Position numbers and translations under genes: made by a program
Part shown: in pieces, positions 29,702 through 39,109 of the stretch
Position numbering within the stretch: the first letter of the stretch is position 1
Layout: the number at the start of each line of letters is the position of its first letter
Notes under the pieces: model-generated
What the model was told of the DNA's origin: nothing
Databases searched by the model: none
Seen by the model: only the letters and a program-made list of their open reading frames with translations
Assembly (NCBI GenBank): GCA_030646695.1
Contig: JAUSLF010000076.1
Span: forward strand, 1-64,000
Length of the DNA stretch: 64,000 nt
Direction of reading: 5' to 3'
Origin: Nitrosomonadaceae bacterium
GTDB lineage: Bacteria; Pseudomonadota; Gammaproteobacteria; Burkholderiales; Nitrosomonadaceae

Positions 29702-31970
29702 GGGCAAACCCTGCCTCAACCAGCTGCCCGAACGCGATACCGCCATCGTTGCACGGCACCTTCCCCGGTAAATGCGCAGCGAATCCGGCGGCAGCAAGCT
29801 GCGTAACTGCCAATTCGGTTAGTACTCTGTTTTGAAATACGCCGCCAGTCAGACCTACCCGGTCGAACGGGGTCAACGCATGAATGCGTTGTGCCTGGGC
29901 AACAATGGAACGTGCCAGGCTCAGATGAAACTGCATTGCTCTTTGCGCCACTGACACATCTGCCCGCATCAATGCCGGCACCAGCGGCCTCCAGTCCGCC
30001 GTGAACAAACCGGATGCATCCTGGTCTAGCGGCAAATCTACCGCTTCGGCCTCACCCGTAGCGGCGCTTTCCAGGTACATGCCCGCCTGCCCTTCGTAGC
30101 TTGCCTTATCGATCAGACCGAGCAAATTTGCCGCGCCATCGAACAACCGGCCGACTGCGGTAGTGACTGGCGAATTCAATCCCTGCTGCCATGCTTTTTT
30201 CAGCAGCGTGGCATCGGTAGTGGACGGACGGTTATCCAGTCCGCTCTCCCAGCATAGCGCCATGCCGGAGCGCCACGGTTCGCGCCCCGCGCGTTCTCCA
30301 CCCGGCAACCGGAAGGGCCGCATGCGTGCGGCCCGCTGCCACGCGCCGGGGCGGCCATGCAGCGCTTCGCCACCCCATAACGTGCCATCCTCTCCCAACC
30401 CGACGCCATCCCAGGTGAACATCAGCCATGTCTTCTCCGGGCAATATTCCATCGCCAGCGCCGATGCATGGGCATGGTGATGCCAGACGCGGATCAGCGG
30501 CAACCCCTGACGCGCAGCCCAGCGGCTGCTGGCATAACCGGTATGAGCATCGCATACGATGGCCTGCGCTTCCACCCGATACAACCGCTGCAAATCTGCG
30601 ATGACTTGCTCGAATACCGCAAGACTGCGCGGGGCATCCAGATCACCGATGTGGGGAGCGAGTACCGCTCGCTGCCCCCACCCCAGGGCAACGGTATTTT
30701 TCATGTGGCTGCCGACCGCCAGCAGAGGCCGCGCGAATCCACCGGGAATACCCAGCTCGATCGGCGCAATCCCGCGTCCGGCGCGGAGCAAGCGAGGCTT
30801 TCCGGCAACGATGCACATCACAGAATCGTCTGCCGGACGCGCAATCGGCCGATTATGATGCAGAAAGATTTGTGTCACGTTACCCAGCCGTTGTTCCGCT
30901 TCCGAATTTTCCGTCAGCACCGGCTCACCGCTCACGTTGCCGGAAGTGGCGACTACGGGTTTGCCCAATCCGTCCAGCAGCAGGTGATGTAATGGACTGT
31001 AGGGCAGCATCACGCCGATTTCATCCAGCCCCGGTGCAATCGATTCCGGCAGGGTCGAATCCCTGCGCCGCCGCAACAGCACGATCGGCCGTGCCGGATC
31101 GCATAACAGCGCGCGCGCGCTGGCGTCGGTCTCCAGTTCCTGCTGCACCTGCTCCAGACCGTCCTTACCGCGCCATGGAAACATCAATGCCAGCGGTTTG
31201 TGCGGGCGCTGTTTGCTGGCGCGCAGCCGGGCAATAGCCGCAGCATTACCCGCGTCGCACAGCAAGTGATAACCGCCGATACCCTTCACGGCGACGATCT
31301 CACCGTGATGCAGTGCGGCCACACAGGCATCCAGCGCCGCAGCGCCAGTAACCCGATCACCCGGTGCAACGAAACAAAGCTGCGGGCCGCACGCCGGGCA
31401 AGCCACCGGCTCGGCATGAAAACGGCGGTCAAGTGGATTCTCGTACTCACTACGGCACGCCGGACATAATGCAAACCCCGCCATGGTGGTATTAGCGCGA
31501 TCGTAAGGCAGTTGCGTGATCAGGGTGTAGCGCGGCCCGCACTGCGTGCAGTTGATGAAAGGGTAGCGATAGCGCCGGTCATGCGCTGTCTGCATCTCCC
31601 GCCGACAGTCGTCACACATGAAATAATCCGGCGGCATATGGATTTGTGCTGCCGCAGTTGCACTGGGCATGATTTCGAAATGATCCAGCCTGCGGTATGC
31701 AATCTTTTCGGCACGGATCATTTCCGGTTGCGCCAATGGCGGCGCATCGGTGAGCAGCGCTGCGCCAAATGCATCGAGCACGGAAGTCTCGCCCTCGGCC
31801 TCAATCAATACCTGGCCTGCAAGATTCTGTACCCGCCCCGGCAAACTGAACCGCTGCGCCAGGCGAAAAACGAACGGACGGAAACCCACGCCCTGTACCC
31901 GCCCTGTCACCAGCCAGCGGCGCGCCTCAGGCTCCATACCTTGAATCATTTGTTGATCCTTTGCATTCAT
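29694..31970 (-). CDS. hypF: Carbamoyltransferase HypF
   Basis: The start chosen is ATG 31970 (MNAKDQQMIQGMEPE), giving 758 residues; the longer frame upstream runs through non-conserved sequence. Domains in order: acylphosphatase (VTGRVQGVGFRPFVFRLA), two zinc fingers (CDDC...; CTQCGPR; CPACRSEYENPLDRRFHAEP), a YrdC-like carbamoyl-adenylate domain (AVKGIGGYHLLCDA) and a C-terminal Kae1-like domain (DAHTGYASS, HHHAHA, GLTGGVFQN). It makes carbamoyl-AMP and transfers the carbamoyl to HypE. It lies 46 bp after hypD. Confidence 0.94.
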   Translation of the reverse strand: MNAKDQQMIQGMEPEARRWLVTGRVQGVGFRPFVFRLAQRFSLPGRVQNLAGQVLIEAEGETSVLDAFGAALLTDAPPLAQPEMIRAEKIAYRRLDHFEIMPSATAAAQIHMPPDYFMCDDCRREMQTAHDRRYRYPFINCTQCGPRYTLITQLPYDRANTTMAGFALCPACRSEYENPLDRRFHAEPVACPACGPQLCFVAPGDRVTGAAALDACVAALHHGEIVAVKGIGGYHLLCDAGNAAAIARLRASKQRPHKPLALMFPWRGKDGLEQVQQELETDASARALLCDPARPIVLLRRRRDSTLPESIAPGLDEIGVMLPYSPLHHLLLDGLGKPVVATSGNVSGEPVLTENSEAEQRLGNVTQIFLHHNRPIARPADDSVMCIVAGKPRLLRAGRGIAPIELGIPGGFARPLLAVGSHMKNTVALGWGQRAVLAPHIGDLDAPRSLAVFEQVIADLQRLYRVEAQAIVCDAHTGYASSRWAARQGLPLIRVWHHHAHASALAMEYCPEKTWLMFTWDGVGLGEDGTLWGGEALHGRPGAWQRAARMRPFRLPGGERAGREPWRSGMALCWESGLDNRPSTTDATLLKKAWQQGLNSPVTTAVGRLFDGAANLLGLIDKASYEGQAGMYLESAATGEAEAVDLPLDQDASGLFTADWRPLVPALMRADVSVAQRAMQFHLSLARSIVAQAQRIHALTPFDRVGLTGGVFQNRVLTELAVTQLAAAGFAAHLPGKVPCNDGGIAFGQLVEAGFAHG

Positions 31971-32016
31971 GCGGAGCTCGGGCAGGGCTATCCAGGGAGT
32001 TTCTGAACAACCGCCC

Positions 32017-33141
32017 TCAAGCGTCGAGAGCCTGAGCGTCGCCGGCTGTTGCGTTGGTCCTGACCCCAGCGGCCCACCATATCCGGCAAGCACCTTCATC
32101 CGATACCATACAGGGACCGACTGGTGATTTCGGCGTACAGGCGCGGCCATAAATCTTGCATTCGTTGGGATTGATTTTACCCAGCACCACGCTTGCGCAT
32201 TCGCAGCCAGGCGGCATTTGCCCGGCACGCTTGCGTCCTGCTGCGTCAAAATCCGGGAATTGAATACGCGCATCATGTCTGGCGTAGCACGGGTTGAGTC
32301 CGAAACCGGAAGCGGGAATCACACCGATGCCGCGCCAGTTGGCATCGGTAATATGCAGCGCCTGCGCGATTTGCGCTTGTGCCCCCGGATTGCCACCGGG
32401 GCGTACCAGCTCGGGATAACAGTTGTCGAGAAAGCGTTCTCCTTCCAGCAACTGGCGTAATACTGAATACATCGCCGCCAGCAGCGAGACCGGCATGAAA
32501 CCCGCAACTGCTGTGGGAATACGGTGTTTCTCCACCACGAACAGCCACTCTTCCGGCCCCATCACAGTGGAAACATGTCCGGGTGCGACCAGGCCATCGA
32601 AGCCCGGCGTATCTGAATCCAGCAGCATTGCCACTGCGGGCCAGGTGCGCCTGGCCGACAGCAGCACGGACAGATTATTCGGCACCCCCTCAAGCAGCAT
32701 GGCTGCCACCGGTGCGGTGGTGGTCTCGAAACCGGCGGCAAAAAATACTACTGCCCGCTGCGGATTTTCCCGCGCAATCCTGACTGCCTCGCGCGGGCTG
32801 GCAATGGGCCGGATATCGGCGCCGCTGGCTTTGGCTTGTTCCAGCGAACGCACCTCGCCTTTGGGTACATTCACCGGCACCCGCAACATGTCGCCGAAAG
32901 CAACCAGGATCACATTTGCCTGCAACGCCAGTTGTATCGCCTGGTAGACATCTTCTTCCGGGCATACGCACACCGGGCAGCCCGGCCCCGCAATCAATTC
33001 AACTGTCTTGGGCAGCGCACTCCTGATGCCCGCCAGCGTAATCGAGCGTTCGTGGCCACCGCATACATTCATAATGCGCACACGCCGCTGCAGCGGCAGC
33101 GCGCGGATCTTTGCGAGCCACTCCTGGGCAGTCAGCGTCAC
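32017..33141 (-). CDS. hypD: Hydrogenase formation protein HypD
   Basis: Translation probably begins at the GTG at 33141, overlapping the hypB stop (GTGA); this gives 374 residues. Conserved parts are MNVCGGHE, GPGCPVCVCPEEDV, FFAAGFETTTAP, the Cys-rich stretch PPGCECASVVLGKINPNECKIYG and ACTPKSPVGPCMVSDEGAC for the [4Fe-4S] cluster. With HypC it carries the Fe(CN)2CO unit before delivery to HoxH. Confidence 0.94.
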   Translation of the reverse strand: MTLTAQEWLAKIRALPLQRRVRIMNVCGGHERSITLAGIRSALPKTVELIAGPGCPVCVCPEEDVYQAIQLALQANVILVAFGDMLRVPVNVPKGEVRSLEQAKASGADIRPIASPREAVRIARENPQRAVVFFAAGFETTTAPVAAMLLEGVPNNLSVLLSARRTWPAVAMLLDSDTPGFDGLVAPGHVSTVMGPEEWLFVVEKHRIPTAVAGFMPVSLLAAMYSVLRQLLEGERFLDNCYPELVRPGGNPGAQAQIAQALHITDANWRGIGVIPASGFGLNPCYARHDARIQFPDFDAAGRKRAGQMPPGCECASVVLGKINPNECKIYGRACTPKSPVGPCMVSDEGACRIWWAAGVRTNATAGDAQALDA

Positions 33142-33941
33142 GTGGCTGCCTCGTGCAGATGCACAGCATCGGGCTGCATCCTGGGCTGGACAGTCTCTCC
33201 CCGGCCCACGCGTGCACGTTGCCGTGCCAATTCGCTGCGCAGCCAATCTAGCCAAGGTTGCAGGCCCAATGCTTTGCGCGCGGCAAGCTGCATCACCGGC
33301 ACGGTGCTGGCGAGGTTACGCAGATTTGCTTCGGCGCGCGCCGGACTAAAATCATCCAGCAGCGGTAACAGATCACTCTTGGTAAGAAGCACCAAATCGG
33401 CGGCGCGGAACATCACTGGATATTTTGCCGGTTTGTCGTCACCCTCGGTAACCGACAGCAGGATGACATTGCGATGCTGGCCGAGATCGAAGCTGGCGGG
33501 GCATACCAGGTTGCCGACGTTCTCGATGAACAGAATGTCCAGCCCTGCCAGTGGAAACTGATGCAGCGCATCGTGCATCATGTGCGCATCCAGATGGCAC
33601 GCCGAGCCGGTGGTAATCTGGTGCGCCGGCGCACCTTTGGCGCGGATGCGTTCGGCATCATTCTCGGTTTCCAGATCACCCTCGATCACGCCGATGCGGT
33701 ATTCGTTACGCAAGGCATCGATGGTCGCTTCCAGCAGCGCGGTCTTGCCCGAACCGGGGGAAGACATGAGATTGATTGCCAGCAGCCGATGCTGGTCGAA
33801 ATGCTGCCGATTGTGTATTGCCTGATCGTCGTTCCTGGCCAGCAGGTTTTTCAATACTGCCACGGCGGTGGTGCCATTCACCGGCTTGTAGGCGAATTCG
33901 CGATTACTCGGCGTAATATTGCAGCCGCAAGTGTCACACAT
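33138..33941 (-). CDS. hypB: Nickel-incorporation GTPase HypB
   Basis: A 267-residue protein. The N-terminal nickel site is MCDTCGCN; the G domain has SSPGSGKTALLE, EGDLETENDAERI, the metal-site segment GSACHLDAHMMHDAL, ENVGNLVCPASFDLG and TKSDLLP. There is no poly-His stretch, so nickel storage is not expected. It uses GTP to drive Ni insertion into HoxH together with HypA. Its start overlaps the hypA stop and its end overlaps the hypD start. Confidence 0.95.
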   Translation of the reverse strand: MCDTCGCNITPSNREFAYKPVNGTTAVAVLKNLLARNDDQAIHNRQHFDQHRLLAINLMSSPGSGKTALLEATIDALRNEYRIGVIEGDLETENDAERIRAKGAPAHQITTGSACHLDAHMMHDALHQFPLAGLDILFIENVGNLVCPASFDLGQHRNVILLSVTEGDDKPAKYPVMFRAADLVLLTKSDLLPLLDDFSPARAEANLRNLASTVPVMQLAARKALGLQPWLDWLRSELARQRARVGRGETVQPRMQPDAVHLHEAAT

Positions 33942-34299
33942 GATTTGTTCCTTCTGCAGTAATCAGTTCAACACTCATGAGCATCATCTCATCCCCGCTC
34001 ACCAGTTGGGTATGGCAGCTGCCGCATGCTGCGCATACCAGCCAGCTCGGCTCGGCCTCTGTCTCGGTACCGCAGCTTTCACATCTCACCTTGAGCGGCG
34101 CCAATTCGATCACCAGCGTAGATTTCGCCGCCAGAGTACCGGCGCTGGCAAAAGGATAGGCATGCTGCATCAATGAAGGCTCGACCCCGGATAAGGGGCC
34201 TACTTTCAGTGTTACCAACCCCACACTTTGCGCCCCATGTGTCAACGCAATCTGCTGCACCTGATCAATCAAGGATTGACAGAGCGAGAGTTCATGCAC
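33934..34299 (-). CDS. hypA: Hydrogenase nickel chaperone HypA
   Basis: The start is a GTG at 34299, so the mature N-terminus reads M-H-E-L as required: the nickel site of HypA is His2. The open frame extends upstream, but only within hypC. The 121-residue protein has a zinc finger with CESCGTE and CAACGSC pairs. It hands Ni2+ to the hydrogenase with HypB. It overlaps the hypC end by eight bases. Confidence 0.93.
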   Translation of the reverse strand: MHELSLCQSLIDQVQQIALTHGAQSVGLVTLKVGPLSGVEPSLMQHAYPFASAGTLAAKSTLVIELAPLKVRCESCGTETEAEPSWLVCAACGSCHTQLVSGDEMMLMSVELITAEGTNHV

Positions 34300-34528
34300 C
34301 CCTTGCCTCCGCGGCCAGCATTTCGTCGTAAACCTCCCATGCCGAGCGCGCTTCCTGTTCATTCATTTTCTGGATCGCATAGCCCACGTGTACCATGACG
34401 AAATCGCCAATAGCCAGCGGCTCGCCCTGCAGCAGGTACAGGCTCACCTCGCGCGCAACACCTTTTGCCGCACAGTGGGCGTTAAAGCCATCGATTTCGA
34501 CGATTTGCATGGGAATGCCTAGACACAT
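34292..34528 (-). CDS. hypC: Hydrogenase assembly chaperone HypC
   Basis: A 78-residue protein starting MCLGIPMQIVEID; Cys2 is the conserved ligand for the Fe(CN)2CO precursor. The core GDFVMVHVGYAIQKMNEQEA is typical. It partners HypD and escorts the cofactor to HoxH. It is the first hyp gene of the minus-strand series. The 137 bp between it and the cytochrome gene could hold a promoter, but none was clear enough to mark. Confidence 0.95.
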   Translation of the reverse strand: MCLGIPMQIVEIDGFNAHCAAKGVAREVSLYLLQGEPLAIGDFVMVHVGYAIQKMNEQEARSAWEVYDEMLAAEARGA

Positions 34529-34665
34529 GGTGGTATTGTCAACTTAACTTGCAGCCAATTCAAGCGCCAGGCCTGAATGTTGCGTAATCAGATTGAGAGT
34601 GTCGGAGACCCAATGGCGGGCGTGTTGCTCCGGTTGACACGGTCACAGCGCTTTGCTCCGCGAAA

Positions 34666-35019
34666 TCATGGAGTATCGGTTGGCTGGGATTTGCCACCCT
34701 GCGTGAGATCTTTCTTGTCAGTAGCCGGAAAATGATAATAGGCATTGTTCAGGTAACGTGTGACATCGGTGATTTCATCTTCACTCCAGCCAAGCCCGAT
34801 GTTGCCCTGCCAGCGGCGCACTTGGGCTTTTAAACTACGCCAGTCGGTAGCCAGCGTCTTCTCACGCCAGTGGATCACTGAAGTATGGCAGATGCTGCAG
34901 TGTGTCGAGTAGAGCGCCTCACCCCGCGTCTCACCTTGCTCCGGTTGAGCATGCGCGAGTGTGCACATTCCCCATAATGCCAGGCACGCCGCAATAATCA
35001 GCTTCCTTGACCCAAGCAT
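34666..35019 (-). CDS. Exported single-haem cytochrome c
   Basis: The start is ATG 35019 (MLGSRKLIIAACLALWG), giving 117 residues with a Sec signal peptide ending near LAHA. The one haem c site is CSICH; a distal Met is not obvious, so axial ligation is uncertain. The small size and the WQGNIGLGWSEDEITDVTRYL segment resemble cytochrome subunits that are SoxX/c5-like or orphan. It lies upstream of hypC on the same strand and might be cotranscribed, although a periplasmic cytochrome has no known role with a soluble Hox enzyme. Confidence 0.8.
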   Translation of the reverse strand: MLGSRKLIIAACLALWGMCTLAHAQPEQGETRGEALYSTHCSICHTSVIHWREKTLATDWRSLKAQVRRWQGNIGLGWSEDEITDVTRYLNNAYYHFPATDKKDLTQGGKSQPTDTP

Positions 35020-35430
35020 GAAATCGCAGCCATCCTCCAGCCTGTGCCAGCATTTCGCTGGATGACGTCCGGTCATACCGATTGGTTCATGCATCATTCA
35101 TCCCTCTGCGTTTTTCCACCAGATGGCGGAAGAGTTTTGCTTACGGCGCCTCCTGCACAGCAGGAGAATAGTAGATGCAAATGGTAATGCAACTGACATG
35201 ACAATGAATGGGAAAAATCCTTATTTTGACCCAAAAACCATCGGGCTTATTTTTAGAGACGCCCTACAGTCCGCAGCAGGCCGGCAGCGAAAGCCGCCAG
35301 AAATGGGCGCAAACCTCCGGCAGTGACGCCCTTGGCTTATTGGGTTTCGCCCATTAGTTTCTCCTCAATTTGTATGTAACCTTAAAAGACTGGCAGTTAA
35401 TGCCAAAATCCTAATACACTTACATGGTCA

Positions 35431-35561
35431 CCTCTAAAAATCCAGATTTCGTCGCAATACTTTGTTGCTCACAAAAAATGTTTCCTTACGTATCTGCCAT
35501 ATACTGCGTCTACATTTTTTGTTCCCGCCTTGTCTTGTTTAGAACTTTGAATTTTTAGAGG
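35431..35561. mobile_element. 131-bp MITE, copy 2
   Basis: Same length and interior as 17037-17167, with a 14-bp terminal inverted repeat (CCTCTAAAAATCCA / TTGAATTTTTAGAGG) carrying one mismatch. It ends 40 bp upstream of the restriction-modification gene and therefore may touch its promoter. The wider gap 35020-35601 contains a short open frame at 35201-35326 without a ribosome site, which I do not call a gene. Nothing else is seen in the gap. Confidence 0.85.
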
Positions 35562-35601
35562 CGCCCACATATCTGTTGCCAGCAAGGAAACGAGAAATTT
35601 C

Positions 35602-38600
35602 ATGCCATTCAAAAAATATCTTGCCGGCATCGGTGCGGCGCTCAAGCAGGGCAATGCTACCGAGCACACGTATCGTCCCGCGCTGAAAACGCTGCTCGAA
35701 TCGCTTGCGCCAAATCTATTGGCGACCAACGAGCCTAAGCGTATTCAATGCGGCGCGCCGGATTACATCGTGACGCGCGGGGTTGTGCCACTCGGTTATG
35801 TGGAGGCCAAAGATGTCGGACTGAATCTGGATGACGTGGAAAACAGCGAGCAGCTCAAACGCTATCGCGCCAGCTTGCGCAACTTGATACTTACCGACTA
35901 TCTCGAATTTCGTTTGTATCGCAATGGCGAGCTGACCCTTACCGCGCGCCTTGCCAAGTGGCAAAAGAATGGTGTGTTGAAAGCCGAGCCGGATGGCGCG
36001 GAGCAACTGCATAAACTGTTGATATGGTTCATCGAGGGCGAAGTATCCAGTGTCGCCTCGCCCAAGGAACTGGCGCAACGCATGGCGATGCTGGCGCGCA
36101 TGATTCACGACGTGATCAAACTAGCCCTTGCGCAAAGCGACGAGCACGATGAACTGGCCGGACAATACGCAGCTTTCAAACAAGTGCTGATCAACGACCT
36201 GTTGCCTGAGCAGTTTGCCGACATGTATGCGCAAACCATTTGCTACGGTCTGTTTGCAGCGCGTTGCAACCACATCGGCAGCGGTTTCACCCGCCAAAAT
36301 GCCGGTGCGGATTTGCCCAAGACCAATCCGTTCTTGCGCAAACTGTTCAACAATATTGCCGGAGCCGATCTTGATGAACGCATCACCTGGGTGGTGGATG
36401 ATCTTGCTGAACTGCTGGCGCGTGCTGACATGGAAAGCGTGCTGCGTGACTTCGGTCATGCCACCCGCCAGCACGATCCGGTAGTGCATTTCTACGAAAC
36501 CTTCCTCGGCGCATACGACCCCAAACTCAAGGCAACGCGCGGTGTGTATTACACCCCCGAGCCGGTGGTGGACTACATCGTGCGTTCGGTGGATGCCATT
36601 CTCAAGCGTGATTTTGGCTTAGCGGATGGCCTCGCCGATGCCAGCCGCGTCACGCTCAAACGTCCCAAGCAACAAGGCAAGGGCGAAGAGCCATATCAAA
36701 CCCATCGCGTGCAAATTCTCGATCCCGCCTGCGGCACGGGTACTTTTCTCCATGCTGTGGTGGCGTGCATTCGTGAACATTTCGCTGGCAGCCCCGGCTT
36801 ATGGCCCAGCTATGTTGCCGAACACCTGCTGCCGCGCATTTACGGCTTCGAGTTGCTGATGGCGCCTTACGCTGTCGCGCACATGAAGCTCGGCCTGCAA
36901 CTCAAGGAAAGCGGCTACGACTTCAGCAGTGCCGAACGGTTGCGCGTGTTTCTCACCAATACCCTGGAAGAAGCGCACGAACTTTCCGGCCTGCCGTTGT
37001 TTGCCAACTACATCGCGCAGGAAGCGGCGAGCGCGGGCGAAGTCAAACGCGATGTGCCGATTATGGTGGTGCTCGGCAACCCGCCGTATTCCGGCCATTC
37101 CGCCAATAAAGGCGAATGGATTGCGAATCTGTTGCGCGGTCTGGATACCGGCAACAAACAGATCACCGGCAATTATTTCGCCGTAGACGGCGCGCCGCTC
37201 GGCGAGCGCAACCCCAAGTGGCTGAACGATGACTACGTGAAATTCATCCGCTTCGCGCAATGGCGCATCGAGCAAACCGGCTACGGCGTGCTGGCTTTCA
37301 TCACCAACCACGGCTATCTGGACAACCCCACTTTTCGCGGCATGCGCCAGAGTTTGCTGCAGACGTTTGACGAGCTGTATTTGTACGATCTGCACGGCAA
37401 CAGTAAGAAAAAAGAAAAAGCGACGGATGGCGGCAAGGATGAAAACGTGTTCGACATCCAGCAGGGCGTGGCGATAGGGATTTTTGTCAAGCGTAAAGCA
37501 ACCGTTCGTCCCGAACTTTCAACAAAAGCCGTTCGCCCTGATCTTGTCGAAGGGCATACTGTTCATGGTTCGACAAGCTCACCACGAACGGTATGCACGG
37601 TGCACCACGCCGACCTGTACGGCACGCGCGCCAGCAAATACGCCACGCTCGCCGAACAGGACATCACCACCACCCCGTGGCAAACCCTGCAACCGCAAAG
37701 CCCTGCTTATCTGTTCGCGCAACAGGATGCCGACTTGCTGGCGGAATACGAGCAGGGTTGGAAAATCACTTCGATTTTTGGTAGCGGTGATGAGAAAAAT
37801 GACGGTGGAAAACTGTATGGTCTTGGAATCTGCTCTCACAACGACGAGTTGTTTGTTGGTTGGACTAAGGAAGATGTAATGAGTAGGGTTAGTATTTTGG
37901 CGGACAACTCAACTAGTGATGCTGATGTTCGTGAAAAATTACCTGTAATAGAGGGGCCATACTGGGATACTCACAGGGAGAGAGAAAAAGTTAAGAAATC
38001 GGATTGGGCTAGCAATATTTTACCATTGCTATATCGTCCGTTTGACTGGCGAACAATTTATTACGAACCATCCTTAATGGAGATTGGCAGGGGTGGTGCA
38101 AGTAAATGGGTCATGAAAAACATGCGTTCTTCTAACCTAGGTTTGTTGTTATCTCGCGGGTATGAGGTGCATTCTTTTGAACACGTACTTGTTTGCGATA
38201 CGGTGACGGTCCATCATTCTGCGACTAGAAAAGAAGGAAATTACGTTTTCCCCCTTTGGCTCTATCCGCGCGAGAAACAAGACCTGTTCGATGAAATCCC
38301 CCCCAACCCCCCTTTGACAAAGGGGGGTGCCCAACGGGCGGGGGATTTGCGTCGCGCCAACTTCTCACCGGAATTCCTGGCCGCACTCAAGCAAAAAATA
38401 AGCGATTTGCCGCTGACACCGGAGGATGTCTTCGCCTATCTCTACGCCGTACTGTATGCGCCTGGCTATCGCACACGCTATGCGGAATTTTTGAAGCGCG
38501 ATTTCCCGCGCATTCCGCTGACCTCGGATTGCGCGCTATTCAAACGGCTGGTTGCGTTAGGGCAGCAGTTGGTCGAGTTGCACCTGATGCGCCGCCATGC

Positions 38601-38895
38601 GCCTGCGGTTTGCCGTTATCCGGTGGCAGGCAGCAATCGCATGGACAAGGTGGCATTTCGTGAAGGCCGCGTGTACATCAATGCCGAGCAGTATTTCGAC
38701 GGCGTACCGCAAGCAGTGTGGGATTATCACATTGGCGGTTATCAGGTCGCCGCAAAATGGTTGAAAGACCGTAAGGGGCGGCTGTTGTCGTTCGATGATT
38801 TACAACACTACCAGCGTGTCATCGCAGCACTTGCCGAAACCATCCGCCTGCAAGCCCAGATCGATGCAGCGATTCCCGCGTGGCCGATGCAATGA
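35602..38895 (+). CDS. Single-chain restriction-modification enzyme (type ISP/IIG-like)
   Basis: A 1097-residue protein. An N-terminal PD-(D/E)xK nuclease is suggested by P53-D54 and E68-A69-K70. The N6-adenine methyltransferase core has DPACGTGTF (about 374-382) and catalytic NPPY (about 492-495), preceded by TRGVYYTPEPVVDYIVRSVD. The C-terminal part should read the target. No helicase domain lies between, unlike classical type ISP enzymes. Two foreign repeats are read through in frame, at about residues 634-663 and 898-915. There is no separate specificity or restriction gene, so it is probably self-contained. Confidence 0.85.
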   Translation: MPFKKYLAGIGAALKQGNATEHTYRPALKTLLESLAPNLLATNEPKRIQCGAPDYIVTRGVVPLGYVEAKDVGLNLDDVENSEQLKRYRASLRNLILTDYLEFRLYRNGELTLTARLAKWQKNGVLKAEPDGAEQLHKLLIWFIEGEVSSVASPKELAQRMAMLARMIHDVIKLALAQSDEHDELAGQYAAFKQVLINDLLPEQFADMYAQTICYGLFAARCNHIGSGFTRQNAGADLPKTNPFLRKLFNNIAGADLDERITWVVDDLAELLARADMESVLRDFGHATRQHDPVVHFYETFLGAYDPKLKATRGVYYTPEPVVDYIVRSVDAILKRDFGLADGLADASRVTLKRPKQQGKGEEPYQTHRVQILDPACGTGTFLHAVVACIREHFAGSPGLWPSYVAEHLLPRIYGFELLMAPYAVAHMKLGLQLKESGYDFSSAERLRVFLTNTLEEAHELSGLPLFANYIAQEAASAGEVKRDVPIMVVLGNPPYSGHSANKGEWIANLLRGLDTGNKQITGNYFAVDGAPLGERNPKWLNDDYVKFIRFAQWRIEQTGYGVLAFITNHGYLDNPTFRGMRQSLLQTFDELYLYDLHGNSKKKEKATDGGKDENVFDIQQGVAIGIFVKRKATVRPELSTKAVRPDLVEGHTVHGSTSSPRTVCTVHHADLYGTRASKYATLAEQDITTTPWQTLQPQSPAYLFAQQDADLLAEYEQGWKITSIFGSGDEKNDGGKLYGLGICSHNDELFVGWTKEDVMSRVSILADNSTSDADVREKLPVIEGPYWDTHREREKVKKSDWASNILPLLYRPFDWRTIYYEPSLMEIGRGGASKWVMKNMRSSNLGLLLSRGYEVHSFEHVLVCDTVTVHHSATRKEGNYVFPLWLYPREKQDLFDEIPPNPPLTKGGAQRAGDLRRANFSPEFLAALKQKISDLPLTPEDVFAYLYAVLYAPGYRTRYAEFLKRDFPRIPLTSDCALFKRLVALGQQLVELHLMRRHAPAVCRYPVAGSNRMDKVAFREGRVYINAEQYFDGVPQAVWDYHIGGYQVAAKWLKDRKGRLLSFDDLQHYQRVIAALAETIRLQAQIDAAIPAWPMQ
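37502..37591. repeat. Dispersed palindromic repeat inside the restriction-modification gene
   Basis: The block starts CCGTTCGTCC, passes GTTCGCCCTGATCTTGTCGA and ends CGACAAGCTCACCACGAACGG. It is the same family of TTCGACAAGCTC/CGAACGG palindromes as at 42785-42909 and 7373-7499. Here it is 90 bp, keeps the frame and is translated as about 30 extra residues (for example AVRPDLVEGH). Confidence 0.75.
38294..38348. repeat. C-tract/G-tract repeat inside the restriction-modification gene
   Basis: AAATCCCCC at 38294-38302 is inverted as GGGGGATTT at 38340-38348. The interior, CCCCCTTTGACAAAGGGGGG, is itself a hairpin, and the translation contains PPNPPLTKGG. This peptide is the hallmark of a dispersed repeat found inside and between genes of many bacteria. 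The reading frame is kept. Confidence 0.75.
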
Positions 38896-39109
38896 CCCAG
38901 AAAATGGTGCAAAAGAGCATGTGGCCAATTCGATGCTGACCAACGACGACTGGAGTAAAAGGTGCTGAGAAAAAAGCTGGATAATCCAGTTGCAGAATAT
39001 CTGGAAAAAATTTCTTGGAACATTCTTCAGGATTACCCGCAAATTATTTACAGCAGTTTACGGACTCAGTTAATATTTTTTCCAGCCTGTTTCACGAAAT
39101 CCAGCAGGG

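Noticed and set aside
35123-35326. 67-codon plus-strand frame before the restriction-modification gene
   Set aside because: No ribosome site at any start, no family resemblance, and it lies in repeat-rich intergenic DNA.
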